64,000 nucleotides of DNA from DATFWC01 sp963777755 (lineage in GTDB: Bacteria; Pseudomonadota; Alphaproteobacteria; Rhizobiales; Xanthobacteraceae), in contig CAVZSC010000027.1 in NCBI GenBank assembly GCA_963777755.1, positions 186,001 through 250,000 of the forward strand, given 5' to 3'. The position numbers and the translations under genes were made by a program. The notes below the pieces were generated by a model. It searched no databases. It was not told the DNA's origin and saw only the letters and a list, made by a program, of their open reading frames with translations. Below are positions 16,246 through 24,803 of the stretch, one piece after another (position 1 is the stretch's first letter; the number at the start of each line of letters is the position of its first letter).

Positions 16246-17571
16246 ATGACCGACACCGCCGCGCCGTCCGAACGGCCGTATCTCGACCGCCATTTTCAGC
16301 TCACCGAGCACGGGACCAACGTGCGGACCGAGCTCCTCGCCGGCCTCACCACGTTCCTGACGATGGTCTATATCGTCTTCGTCAACCCGCAGATCCTCGG
16401 CAATGCCGGCATGGACAAGGGCGCGGTGTTCGTCGCGACCTGCATCGCGTCCGCCGTCAGCACGGCGGTCATGGCGCTCTATGCCAACTACCCGATCGCG
16501 CTGGCGCCCGGCATGGGGCTCAACGCGTTCTTCGCCTTCACGGTCGTGCTGTCCTACCGCTACACGTGGCAGCAGGCTCTCGCCGCCGTGTTCTGCTCGG
16601 GCGTGCTGTTCTTCCTGATCTCGATCTTCCCCATCCGCCAATACATCATCAATTCCATCCCGAGGAACATGAAGCTCGCGATCTCCGCCGGCGTCGGGCT
16701 GTTCCTCGGCATCATCGCGCTCGAGCAGGCGAAGATCGTGGTGGCGCATCCAGTCACCCTCGTCACCCTGGGCGACCTCAAGAACCCCGCCGCGATCCTG
16801 TGCCTGCTCGGCTTCGTGCTGATGGCGGCGCTCAACCAGCGCCGCATCATCGGCGGCACGCTGATCGGAATTTTCGTGGTCAGCATTATCGGCATTCCGC
16901 TCGGGCTCACCCAGTACGGCGGCATCGTCTCGATGCCGCCGTCGATCGCGCCGACCTTGCTGGCGCTCGACTTCTCGCGCGCGTTTGAATTGACCTTCAT
17001 CATCGTGGTGTTCAGCTTCCTGTTCATCGACATCTTCGACAACGCCGGCACCTTGATCGGAGTCACCCTGCGCGCCGGCCTGCTCGACAAGGAGGGGAAC
17101 CTGCCGCGCATGAAGGAAGCGCTGGTGGCGGACAGCTTCGCCGCCATGTTCGGCTCCCTCATCGGCACCTCGACGACCACCAGCTACATCGAGAGCGCGG
17201 CGGGCGTCGCCGCCGGCGGGCGCACCGGCCTCACTGCGCTGACCGTCGCGGCGCTGTTCCTGCTGGCCCTGTTCTTCGCGCCGCTCGCCGGCATGGTGCC
17301 GGCCTATGCGTCGGCGGCGGCGCTGTTGTTCGTCGCCTGCGTCATGGCGCGCGGCCTCGCCGACATCGACTGGGAAGACCTCACCGAATCCGCGCCTGCG
17401 GTGGTCGCCGCCGTGTCGATGCCGCTCACCTACTCGATCGCGACCGGCATCGGGCTTGGCTTCATCACCTATGCGCTGGCGAAGATCTTCTCCGGCAAGC
17501 TGTCGGAGGCGTCGCCGGCGGTGATCGTTCTCGCCATCCTGTTCGCCGTCAAGTTCGCCGTGTCGGGTTAA
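16246..17571 (+). CDS. NCS2 family purine permease (AdeQ/GhxP/PbuG-like)
   Basis: 441 residues with about a dozen hydrophobic segments. Typical AzgA-like NCS2 landmarks: FLTMVYIVFVNPQIL near the N-terminus, APGMGLNAFFAF (substrate site), ISAGVGLFLGIIALEQAKIV, and FLFIDIFDNAGTLIGV with the later GTSTTTSYIESAAGVAAGGRTGL... block. It should import adenine, guanine or hypoxanthine by proton symport; which one is not decidable. The ATG at 16246 has GGGGG 8 nt upstream. It is divergent from cydA and apparently monocistronic. Confidence 0.93.
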   Translation: MTDTAAPSERPYLDRHFQLTEHGTNVRTELLAGLTTFLTMVYIVFVNPQILGNAGMDKGAVFVATCIASAVSTAVMALYANYPIALAPGMGLNAFFAFTVVLSYRYTWQQALAAVFCSGVLFFLISIFPIRQYIINSIPRNMKLAISAGVGLFLGIIALEQAKIVVAHPVTLVTLGDLKNPAAILCLLGFVLMAALNQRRIIGGTLIGIFVVSIIGIPLGLTQYGGIVSMPPSIAPTLLALDFSRAFELTFIIVVFSFLFIDIFDNAGTLIGVTLRAGLLDKEGNLPRMKEALVADSFAAMFGSLIGTSTTTSYIESAAGVAAGGRTGLTALTVAALFLLALFFAPLAGMVPAYASAAALLFVACVMARGLADIDWEDLTESAPAVVAAVSMPLTYSIATGIGLGFITYALAKIFSGKLSEASPAVIVLAILFAVKFAVSG

Positions 17572-17672
17572 CGACGCTCAACCAACTCATTTGCGTCGCG
17601 GAAAAGTCACGTTTTAGATGCCTTCTCGCCGCGGCGCGCGCCGGGGCGGCCGCGCAGGCGGGGAGGGAAGGT

Positions 17673-18038
17673 ATGCCGACGGTGTCGGGATTCAGTGCGT
17701 TTGCGTCAATTCCGGACGAGGAGGTCAGCGACAAGATCACCCGCCGCATCGTCTCGGGCGAGAGGGGTATGATCGTGTGGTGGAGCATCGCCGCGGGCGT
17801 GCATGTTGCGGCGCACCGCCACGAGCACGAGCAGATCGTGTGGATGCTCAAGGGCAGGATGGAGTTCCGTCTCGGCGAGGAGCAGCGCATCTGCGGCCCG
17901 GGCGACATCGTGGTGATCCCGGGCGGCGTCGAGCACGAGGGCTGGTTCCACGAGGACACCGAGGTGATCGACTTCTTCGCTCCGCCGCGCGACGACTTCC
18001 TGCTCGGGGGCAAGCCGCCCTACATGAGCGACGACTGA
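17673..18038 (+). CDS. Small cupin-domain protein
   Basis: 121 residues, a single cupin barrel. Metal-site residues appear as HVAAHRHEHEQIVWMLKGRMEF (motif 1, with HxH and Glu) and PGDIVVIPGGVEHEGW (motif 2 with His). GGAGGGAAGG precedes the ATG. Its stop overlaps the start of the next gene (TGATG), so the two are translationally coupled. Such stand-alone cupins are often isomerases, dioxygenases or sensors; no specific reaction can be named. Confidence 0.85.
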   Translation: MPTVSGFSAFASIPDEEVSDKITRRIVSGERGMIVWWSIAAGVHVAAHRHEHEQIVWMLKGRMEFRLGEEQRICGPGDIVVIPGGVEHEGWFHEDTEVIDFFAPPRDDFLLGGKPPYMSDD

Positions 18039-18826
18039 TGCGCGGCACGCTGCGCCGGCTGTGGAGGATCGGTTCCGCCGGTTGCGTCGCACTCCTGCTC
18101 ATGGTGATGCCGATGGGTGCGGCTCAAGCCGCCGAGCTCAAGATCTTCGGCTCGCGGGTGACCAAGATGATCATCGGCGACATTGGCCCCGGATTCGAGC
18201 AGGCGAGCGGCCACAAGCTCGTCGTCATCACCGATGTCGCAGCCGTGATGAAGCGGCGGATCGAAGGCGGCGAGTCGTTCGACCTGGCGGTGCTCGTCGA
18301 CTTCCAGACCGACGCGCTGATCAAGGCCGGCAAGCTCGCCGCCGATTCTCGGGTCGACATCATGCGGACCGGAATCGGCGTGGCGGTGCGCCGGGGCGCG
18401 CCGAAGCCCGACATCGGGACGGTGGCGGCGTTCAGGCGCACGCTGCTCGACGCCAAGTCGATCACCTACCTCAAGGAGGGGGCGAGCACGATCTATCTCG
18501 ATCGCCTGTTCGAGCGCATGGGAATTGCCGAAGCGCTGAAAGACAAGACCGTCAAGCCGGACACCGAATCGGTTTCCGAGCGTGTCGGGCGGGGCGAAGT
18601 GGAGCTCGGCCTGATCGTCATTCCCAACATCCTGTCGGTGCCCGACGCCGAGCTGGTCGGCCCGCTGCCAGACGACATCCAGTCATACATCGTCTTCACC
18701 GCCGCCGTTTCGGCGGCCTCGCCGAACCAGCAGGTTGCGCGGGACCTGATCCGGCTCTTGACCGACCCGGCCACGATCCCTGTGATGACGTCCAAGGGCA
18801 TGGAGCCGATCCGCCCGACGCGGTGA
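18038..18826 (+). CDS. ModA-like extracellular substrate-binding protein
   Basis: 262 residues. An N-terminal signal peptide (residues 1-31, ending GAAQAAE) is followed by a type II periplasmic binding fold: LKIFGSRVTKMIIGDIGPGFEQASGHKL and the later VERVGRGEVELGLIVI-type segment match the molybdate-binding-like group. No permease or ATPase lies next to it, so an orphan scavenging or sensing role is possible. It starts within the stop codon of the cupin gene, indicating a shared mRNA. In related genomes such proteins are usually annotated only as ModA-like; molybdate binding is not shown. Confidence 0.8.
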   Translation: MRGTLRRLWRIGSAGCVALLLMVMPMGAAQAAELKIFGSRVTKMIIGDIGPGFEQASGHKLVVITDVAAVMKRRIEGGESFDLAVLVDFQTDALIKAGKLAADSRVDIMRTGIGVAVRRGAPKPDIGTVAAFRRTLLDAKSITYLKEGASTIYLDRLFERMGIAEALKDKTVKPDTESVSERVGRGEVELGLIVIPNILSVPDAELVGPLPDDIQSYIVFTAAVSAASPNQQVARDLIRLLTDPATIPVMTSKGMEPIRPTR

Positions 18827-18828
18827 GG

Positions 18829-19752
18829 TCAGCTCGCCAGAGCCTTCCGGATCGCCAAAAAATCCCGCCAGGCGAGCCGCTTCTGCAGGGGCTGGCGCAG
18901 CAGGTAGGCGGGATGCAGGGTGGCGATCGCGCGCACCTCGCGTTTTCCCGTGTGGAACGCGAACCAGCGGCCGCGCGTCTTGAGGATGCCTTCCCGGATG
19001 CCGAGCAGCGTGGTGGCGGACGGGCCGCCGAGGCACACCAGAACCTCGGGATCGGCAAGCTCGATCTGGCGCAGCACGAAGGGCAGGCAGATCGCCGATT
19101 CCTGCGGCGTCGGCGTACGGTTCCCGGGCGGCCGCCACGGCACGATATTGGCGATGTAGGCTGAGCTCCGGTCGAGCCCGATTGCCGCCATCATGCGATC
19201 GAGCAGCTTGCCGGAGCGGCCGACGAACGGCTTGCCTTCGATATCCTCGTCGCGCCCCGGCGCCTCGCCGACGAACATGATCCGCGCCTCGGGCTTGCCG
19301 TCGGAAAACACCAGCTGGGTCGCCGTGGTCTTGAGCGCGCAGCCGTCGAAGCCCTTGAGGATCGCGCGCAGATCCTCCAGGCTCGCCGCCGTCCTGGCCG
19401 CCTCGCGTGCCGCCGTGACCGCAGCGTCCGGCGACAGCGGCGCACCCGCCGCGGCGCGGGCAAAGCCCGGCGCGCTTGCGGCAATGCCGCGCGCGCCGTC
19501 GCGAGCAGGCGGCGCGGACGCGCGCTCGAACAAGCCGGGCCTCGTCCCCACGCCCGGCGCCGCCTCGCTCTCCACCGCAGCCGACGGCGACGCGACAGGA
19601 ACCGTTGCGGCAACGGGGACCGTTGCGGCAACGGGGATCGTTGCAGGGTCGGCCAGCCGGTTCACCGGCTCCTCACCGATCACGGCGTCCACGCCGGCGT
19701 CGAGGTAGAAGGCGAGAAGCTCGCGCGCGGCTATGGTGCGATCCTGGGTCAT
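18829..19752 (-). CDS. Uracil-DNA glycosylase, family 4 type
   Basis: 307 residues. The C-terminal 195 carry the enzyme: motif A GEAPGRDEDIEGKPFVG, the NIVPWRPPGNRTPTPQE block and motif B HPAYLLR. These enzymes remove uracil from DNA in base excision repair and usually bind a 4Fe-4S cluster; cysteines are seen in GFDGCALK, AICLPF and VLVCLGG, so one canonical ligand is unclear. The N-terminal 110 residues are a low-complexity Ala/Pro/Val linker that includes a tandem repeat. The ATG has no strong ribosome-binding site. It is convergent with the ModA-like gene (2 nt gap) and divergent from ETF-QO. Confidence 0.88.
   Translation of the reverse strand: MTQDRTIAARELLAFYLDAGVDAVIGEEPVNRLADPATIPVAATVPVAATVPVASPSAAVESEAAPGVGTRPGLFERASAPPARDGARGIAASAPGFARAAAGAPLSPDAAVTAAREAARTAASLEDLRAILKGFDGCALKTTATQLVFSDGKPEARIMFVGEAPGRDEDIEGKPFVGRSGKLLDRMMAAIGLDRSSAYIANIVPWRPPGNRTPTPQESAICLPFVLRQIELADPEVLVCLGGPSATTLLGIREGILKTRGRWFAFHTGKREVRAIATLHPAYLLRQPLQKRLAWRDFLAIRKALAS
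19601..19636. repeat. 18-bp tandem duplication inside the glycosylase gene
   Basis: ACCGTTGCGGCAACGGGG occurs twice in a row, and a third degenerate partial copy (ATCGTTGCA) follows. The repeat keeps the reading frame and encodes the VAATVP repeats of the linker, so it can change copy number without breaking the gene. Confidence 0.85.
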
Positions 19753-19859
19753 GGCGGCAATGGCGCTGTTGTCGCCGATTGCCGCGCTTTGTCAAACGTG
19801 GAAAATGCTGCATCCCCGCTTTCCCCGCGTGCTGAAGGAAGGGGGGCAAGGAGATGATC

Positions 19860-21512
19860 ATGGCCGAGCTGCCCGACCGCGAGGCAATGGAATTCGACGT
19901 GGTGATCGTCGGCGCGGGCCCGGCGGGCCTTTCGGCCGCCATCCGGCTCAAGCAGGTCTCTCCCGACATCGCCGTGGTGGTGGTCGAGAAAGGCTCGGAG
20001 GTCGGGGCGCACATCCTCTCCGGCGCGGTGATCGATCCGGTCGGTCTCGACCGCCTGCTGCCCGAGTGGCGCAGCGAGGAGACGCCGATCAGGACGGCGG
20101 CGACCGACGACCGCTTCTACTGGCTCGGCGCCGCCGGCGCGGTGCGGCTGCCGAATTTCATGATGCCGCCGCTCATGAGCAATCATGGCAATTTCATCGT
20201 CTCTCTGGGCAACGTGTGCCGCTGGCTCGCCGGCAAGGCGGAAGCGCTCGGGGTGGAGATCTATCCGGGCTTTGCCGCCGCCGAGGTGCTGTACGGCGCG
20301 AACGGCGAAGTGACCGGCATCGCCACCGGCGACATGGGGATCGGCAAGGACGGGAAGCCCAAGGGCTCGTTCACGCGCGGCATGGAGCTTCGCGCCAAGT
20401 ACACGCTGTTTGCCGAAGGCGCGCGCGGCAGCCTCACCAAGACCCTGCTCGAGCGCTACGCGCTCGCCCGGGATTGCGAGCCGGCGAAATTCGGCATCGG
20501 CCTCAAGGAGCTGTGGCAGGTCGCACCCGAGCGCCATCGTCCCGGGCTGATCCAGCACACGTTCGGCTGGCCGCTCGACAACCGCACCGGCGGCGGCTCG
20601 TTCCTCTATCATTTCGACGAGGGCCTGGTCTCCGTCGGGTTCGTCGTGCACCTGAACTACGACAATCCGTGGATCTCGCCCTTCGAGGAGTTCCAACGTT
20701 TCAAGACCCATCCCCTGGTACGCGACACGTTCCAGGGCGGAAAGCGCATCGGCTACGGCGCCCGCGCGATCAGCGAGGGTGGCTGGCAATCAGTCCCCCG
20801 GGTGGCGTTTCCCGGCGGCGCGCTGATCGGATGCACGGCGGGATTCCTCAACGTGCCGCGCATCAAGGGCACCCATAACGCGATGATCTCGGGAATCCTG
20901 GCGGCCGAGCACGTGGCCGAGGCGCTCGCAGCCGGCCGCGCCAACGACCAGCTTGCGAGCTTCGAGGCCGCGTGGCGCGGCTCCGATATCGGGCGCGACC
21001 TGTGGAAGGTACGCAATGCCAAGCCGCTGTGGTCGAAATTCGGCACCGTGCTTGGAATCGGGCTCGGCGGCATCGACATGTGGATGAACACGCTGTTCGG
21101 CCTCTCGCCGTTCGGCACGCTCGGCCACGGCAAGCCCGATTCGGGAACGTTGCGGCCTGCCGCCGAGTGCCGCCCGATCGTCTATCCGAAGCCGGACGGC
21201 AGGCTCACTTTCGATCGGCTCTCCTCGGTGTTCCTATCGAACACCAATCATGAGGAGGATCAGCCGGTGCACCTTCGGCTGGGCGATCCGGCCCTGCAGA
21301 AGCAATCCGAGCACGACGTCTACGCCGGCCCCTCGCAGCGCTATTGCCCGGCAGGAGTGTACGAATGGGTCGAAGAGGCAGGCACCCCGCGCTTCGTGAT
21401 CAACGCGCAGAACTGCGTCCACTGCAAAACCTGCGATATCAAGGACCCGAATCGCAACATCACGTGGGTGCCGCCCGAGGGCGGCGGGGGGCCGAGCTAC
21501 CAGGGCATGTGA
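19860..21512 (+). CDS. Electron transfer flavoprotein-ubiquinone oxidoreductase (ETF-QO)
   Basis: 550 residues. An N-terminal FAD Rossmann fold (VVIVGAGPAGLSAAIRLKQ) is followed by the substrate/quinone domain (GAHILSGAVIDP, LMSNHGNFIVSLG) and a C-terminal 4Fe-4S domain with cysteines in YCPAGVYEW and NCVHCKTCDIKDP. It passes electrons from reduced ETF, fed by acyl-CoA and amino-acid dehydrogenases, to ubiquinone at the inner membrane. The second of two close ATGs (19860) is chosen because AGGAG lies 6 nt before it and only 1 nt before the first. No etfAB genes are in the window. Confidence 0.95.
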   Translation: MAELPDREAMEFDVVIVGAGPAGLSAAIRLKQVSPDIAVVVVEKGSEVGAHILSGAVIDPVGLDRLLPEWRSEETPIRTAATDDRFYWLGAAGAVRLPNFMMPPLMSNHGNFIVSLGNVCRWLAGKAEALGVEIYPGFAAAEVLYGANGEVTGIATGDMGIGKDGKPKGSFTRGMELRAKYTLFAEGARGSLTKTLLERYALARDCEPAKFGIGLKELWQVAPERHRPGLIQHTFGWPLDNRTGGGSFLYHFDEGLVSVGFVVHLNYDNPWISPFEEFQRFKTHPLVRDTFQGGKRIGYGARAISEGGWQSVPRVAFPGGALIGCTAGFLNVPRIKGTHNAMISGILAAEHVAEALAAGRANDQLASFEAAWRGSDIGRDLWKVRNAKPLWSKFGTVLGIGLGGIDMWMNTLFGLSPFGTLGHGKPDSGTLRPAAECRPIVYPKPDGRLTFDRLSSVFLSNTNHEEDQPVHLRLGDPALQKQSEHDVYAGPSQRYCPAGVYEWVEEAGTPRFVINAQNCVHCKTCDIKDPNRNITWVPPEGGGGPSYQGM

Positions 21513-21525
21513 CCGGATATGTGAC

Positions 21526-21592
21526 GTCCGGATCGCGTTTTCTTCCGGGAAAACCGGTGTCCGCTTTTGCGGAAAGCTCCGGTGACCGCACA
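21526..21592. repeat. Degenerate copy of a dispersed intergenic repeat
   Basis: Stretch with CGCGTTTTCTTCCGGGAAAA, CCGGTGTCCGC and TTTTGCGGAAAG, resembling the purine/pyrimidine-alternating repeats seen between genes of Bradyrhizobium-like genomes. It lies between ETF-QO and the TPR gene. Assignment is by resemblance only. Confidence 0.4.
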
Positions 21593-21749
21593 AGATTCAT
21601 CGCCCAGCCGTGATTTCGCCGCTCTTGCGGGTTACGGCGTTCCGCCGCGCCGTCCCCACCTTGCGGGCGCCGTGCAAAAAAGCCATTCTGCCGCCCGACC
21701 GAAGGGGCGTGCCGCAGGGCGTGTGCGGCCCCATGGAGATCAGCGAACC

Positions 21750-23516
21750 GTGACCTTTACCGCTTTGTTCCGGCGTGCGGCGCATATTCTGGTCGCCGCC
21801 GCCGCGATGTCGCCGACCGCGCTCGCGGCCCAGACACAGGTTGCAACGGCGCCGCAGGCTCCGCGGTCGCAGGATCTGGCGCGCGTCTCGTTGTCCGGAA
21901 ACTACCTGGCGGGGCGGCATGCCGGGCTGCAGCGCGACCTGGGGGCGGCATCGGCCTACTATCGGGCCGCGTTGCGGGTGGATCCCAAGAACAGCGAACT
22001 GCTCGAGCGCACGTTCCTCTCCGTCGTCGCCGACGGAGACGTGGAAGATGCCGTCAAGCTGGCGGAGCGCCTGGTCCAGATCGACCGCGGCCATCGCATC
22101 GCCCGCCTCGTGCTCGGCGTACGCGCCCTGAAGCAGAAGCAGTATCAGACGGCGCGCACCCATTTCGGCCAGTCGGTGCGCGGTCCGATTGCCGACCTGA
22201 CGGCCACGCTGTTGACCGCCTGGACTCTGAACGGGGCCGGGGACTCCAAAGGCGCCATCGAAGGGATCGACCGGCTTACCGGCCCCGATTGGTATGCGAT
22301 CTTCAAGGACCTGCATGCGGGCCTAATCCTCGATCTCGCCAACAACAAGAAAGAGGCGGGCAAGCGGCTCGAGCGCGCCAACAAGCTCGATCAGGGCGCG
22401 CTGCGCGCGGTGGAAGCCTATGGCCGCTGGGTCTCGCGCAACGGCGGCAAGGCCGAGGCGCTCAAGGTTTTCGAGGCGTTCGACAAGGTGCTGCCGAACC
22501 ATCCCTTGATCGCCAAGGAGGTGGAGGATCTCAAGGCCGGCGAGCAGCTTCCGCCCTTGATCGCGACGCCGCAGGCGGGCGCCTCGGAAGTCCTGTACGG
22601 CCTCGGCGCCTCGCTCGGACGGCAGGGCGGCGAGGACCTCGCCATGGTCTATCTGCAGCTCGCGCTGTATCTCACCCCGCAGCAGCCGCTTGCCTTGCTC
22701 TCGCTCGCCGATCTCTACGAGCAGCTCAAGAAGCCGGAATTCGCCATCAAGGTCTACGAGCGGGTGCAGCCAACCTCGCCGCTGCGCCGCAATTCCGAGA
22801 TCCAGCTCGCCATCAACCTGGACAGCCTGGAGCGCACCGACGAGGCGCGATCGCATCTGGAGAAGCTGATCGCGCAGCGCCCGGCCGACCTCGAGGCGAT
22901 CACCGCTCTCGGCAACATCCTGCGCGGCCGCAAGATGTTCGCCGAATGCGCCGAGACCTATGGCAAGGGCATCGCCACCATCGCCAAGCCGGAGAAGCCG
23001 AACTGGCTGATCTTCTACTTCCGCGGCATCTGCAACGAGCGTTCGAAGCAGTGGGACAAGGCCGAGGCGGACCTCAAGAAGTCGCTCGAGCTCTTTCCCG
23101 ACCAGCCGCACGTGCTGAACTACCTCGGCTATTCATGGATCGATCAGGGCGTCAATCTCGAGGACGGCATGCGGATGATCCGCAGGGCAGTCGATCAGCG
23201 GCCCGACGACGGCTACATCGTTGACTCGCTCGGTTGGGCCTACTACCGGGTCGCCAAGTACGATGAGGCGGTGCGCTATCTCGAGCGCGCGGTCGAGCTC
23301 AAGCCGGAAGACCCGACCATCAACGATCACCTGGGCGACGCCTATTGGCAGATCGGACGGACGCTCGAGGCGCGCTTCCAGTGGGCGCACGCGCGCGATC
23401 TCAAGCCCGAGAAGGAAGAGCTGGAGAAGATCGAGGCGAAGCTCAAGTCGGGCCTGCCCGAGGATCTGTCCTCGGCGGCCTCGGCGGAAAAGCCGAAAAA
23501 GCCGGGCGGGGGCTGA
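21750..23516 (+). CDS. Exported tetratricopeptide-repeat protein
   Basis: 588 residues from GTG 21750, chosen because GGAGA lies 10 nt upstream and the protein then opens with a signal peptide (ALFRRAAHILVAAAAMSPTALAAQ). The rest is helical TPR-type repeats, clearest at residues 450-560 (FYFRGICNERSKQWDKAEAD, DSLGWAYYRVAKYDEAVRYL, DHLGDAYWQIGRTLEARFQ). It should sit in the periplasm or on the outer membrane as a protein-protein scaffold. Related proteins in alphaproteobacteria are annotated only as TPR proteins. Its stop is 234 nt before ispE, the gap being filled by a palindromic element. Confidence 0.85.
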   Translation: MTFTALFRRAAHILVAAAAMSPTALAAQTQVATAPQAPRSQDLARVSLSGNYLAGRHAGLQRDLGAASAYYRAALRVDPKNSELLERTFLSVVADGDVEDAVKLAERLVQIDRGHRIARLVLGVRALKQKQYQTARTHFGQSVRGPIADLTATLLTAWTLNGAGDSKGAIEGIDRLTGPDWYAIFKDLHAGLILDLANNKKEAGKRLERANKLDQGALRAVEAYGRWVSRNGGKAEALKVFEAFDKVLPNHPLIAKEVEDLKAGEQLPPLIATPQAGASEVLYGLGASLGRQGGEDLAMVYLQLALYLTPQQPLALLSLADLYEQLKKPEFAIKVYERVQPTSPLRRNSEIQLAINLDSLERTDEARSHLEKLIAQRPADLEAITALGNILRGRKMFAECAETYGKGIATIAKPEKPNWLIFYFRGICNERSKQWDKAEADLKKSLELFPDQPHVLNYLGYSWIDQGVNLEDGMRMIRRAVDQRPDDGYIVDSLGWAYYRVAKYDEAVRYLERAVELKPEDPTINDHLGDAYWQIGRTLEARFQWAHARDLKPEKEELEKIEAKLKSGLPEDLSSAASAEKPKKPGGG

Positions 23517-23550
23517 GCCACAGAGGCGATGACGCCGCGCGAGGCGAATC

Positions 23551-23759
23551 AGCCCGCATTTCTCACACTCGATGTGGCCTGCGCCGGTTCAAGAAGCCGG
23601 CAGGGCAGGAGCCGCGCGCCGCACGATGTGGGCGCATCGGGCAAGCGCGGCGACGCACCCTGTCGGCTTCTTGAACCGGCCCTTCGGGTTGCCAGGCGGG
23701 CATCTGCGGCCTCGCCGCAAGAGCAACGCAGGCCGCGTGGAGTGTGAGAAATGCGGGCT
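23551..23759. repeat. 209-bp long inverted repeat overlapping the ispE start
   Basis: Outer arms are a perfect 20-bp inverted repeat: AGCCCGCATTTCTCACACTC (23551-23570) and its complement at 23740-23759. They continue imperfectly inwards (GGCCTGCG and CGCAGGCC). Inner arms are a perfect 17-bp inverted repeat, GCCGGTTCAAGAAGCCG (23583-23599) and its complement (23664-23680). The right outer arm includes the ispE start codon. It has the shape of a non-autonomous palindromic element, with no transposase. Confidence 0.85.
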
Positions 23760-24641
23760 AGCCGCGCCGAGGAGAGCGGGCCGCTGGTCGAGCATGCGCT
23801 CGCCAAGGTCAACCTGACGCTGCAAGTGATCGGCCGCCGCGCCGACGGCTACCACGACCTCGAAAGCCTCGTCGCCTTTGCCCGACACGGCGATCGGCTG
23901 ACGTTCATGCCGGGGCGTGAGCTTGCGCTCGACGTTGACGGGCCCACGGCCGACAAGATCGGCGAGCTTACCGACAATCTGGTGCTCAAGGCGGTGCGGG
24001 CGCTCGCGGCGCGCATCGAGGGACTGCGGCTCGGATCGTTCCGGCTGGAAAAGCGCCTCCCGGTCGCCGGCGGGCTCGGCGGCGGCTCCGCCGATGCCGC
24101 CGCTGCGCTGCGGCTGATCGCACGGCAGAACGGGCTCAGCGCCAACGACCCGAGCGTGTTCGAAGCGGCGCGCCTCACTGGCGCCGACGTGCCGGTCTGT
24201 CTCGAGCCGCGCTGCCGCATGATGCGCGGCATCGGCGACGTGCTGTCCGACGCGATCGGCATGCCGCCGCTCGCCGCGGTCCTGGTCAACCCCGGCGTCG
24301 CGGTTCCCACCCGCGACGTGTTCACGAAGCTCGGGATCGTCCCGGGCGAGCAACGGCGCACCCCCGACGCCACCGAGGTGCCCCGGCAACGCGCGGCGCT
24401 GCTCGCGTTCCTCGCCGGGCGCGTCAATGACCTGGAGCCGCCGGCGATCGCCGTGCAGCCGGTGATCGCCGAGACGCTCGCCGCCTTGCGGGCGCTGCCG
24501 GACTGCCGCCTCGCCCGGATGTCCGGATCGGGCGCGACGTGTTTTGCGCTGTTCCCATCCGCGCACGCCGCCAGCGCGGGCGCCACGACCCTGAAGGCGG
24601 CTCAGCCGGCCTGGTGGGTGCGCGCCACGACCTTGGAGTAG
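23751..24641 (+). CDS. ispE: 4-diphosphocytidyl-2-C-methyl-D-erythritol kinase
   Basis: 296 residues, a GHMP kinase of the MEP isoprenoid pathway that phosphorylates CDP-ME at the 2-hydroxyl. The substrate motif LAKVNLTLQVIGRRADGYHDLESLV and the ATP-binding glycine loop PVAGGLGGGSADAAAALR are clear, as is the C-terminal RMSGSGATCFALF. The usual alphaproteobacterial protein starts a few residues before LAKVNL; here the frame has an extra dozen residues (MRASRAEESGP). The start codon and the GGAG 8 nt before it both lie in the right arm of a palindromic repeat. So the 5' end of the gene has been rebuilt by the repeat, or the true start is a nearby non-ATG codon. Confidence 0.93.
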   Translation: MRASRAEESGPLVEHALAKVNLTLQVIGRRADGYHDLESLVAFARHGDRLTFMPGRELALDVDGPTADKIGELTDNLVLKAVRALAARIEGLRLGSFRLEKRLPVAGGLGGGSADAAAALRLIARQNGLSANDPSVFEAARLTGADVPVCLEPRCRMMRGIGDVLSDAIGMPPLAAVLVNPGVAVPTRDVFTKLGIVPGEQRRTPDATEVPRQRAALLAFLAGRVNDLEPPAIAVQPVIAETLAALRALPDCRLARMSGSGATCFALFPSAHAASAGATTLKAAQPAWWVRATTLE

Positions 24642-24775
24642 CGCGGGCAAAATCCCCTGCCGTTGCGTTGCCGCTTGGGCGAGCCGCTCAAGGCGGCAAG
24701 GGATGACGCCGGAGCGATCTTGCCCACGCGGATAGGCAGTGCATTGCGTCATTGCCCACCCTGCGCTTACGCTCC
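24638..24775. repeat. Copy of the GTGGGCAAA-type dispersed repeat
   Basis: Contains GCGCGGGCAAAATCC, GATCTTGCCCACGCG and ATTGCCCACCCTGCGC in alternating orientation. The same TTGCCCAC-type words occur at 57629-57732 and 59477-59549. It occupies most of the gap between ispE and the Bug receptor gene. Confidence 0.6.
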
Positions 24776-24803
24776 GCCCCGCCGCATCGCGCAGGGGATC
24801 GCC

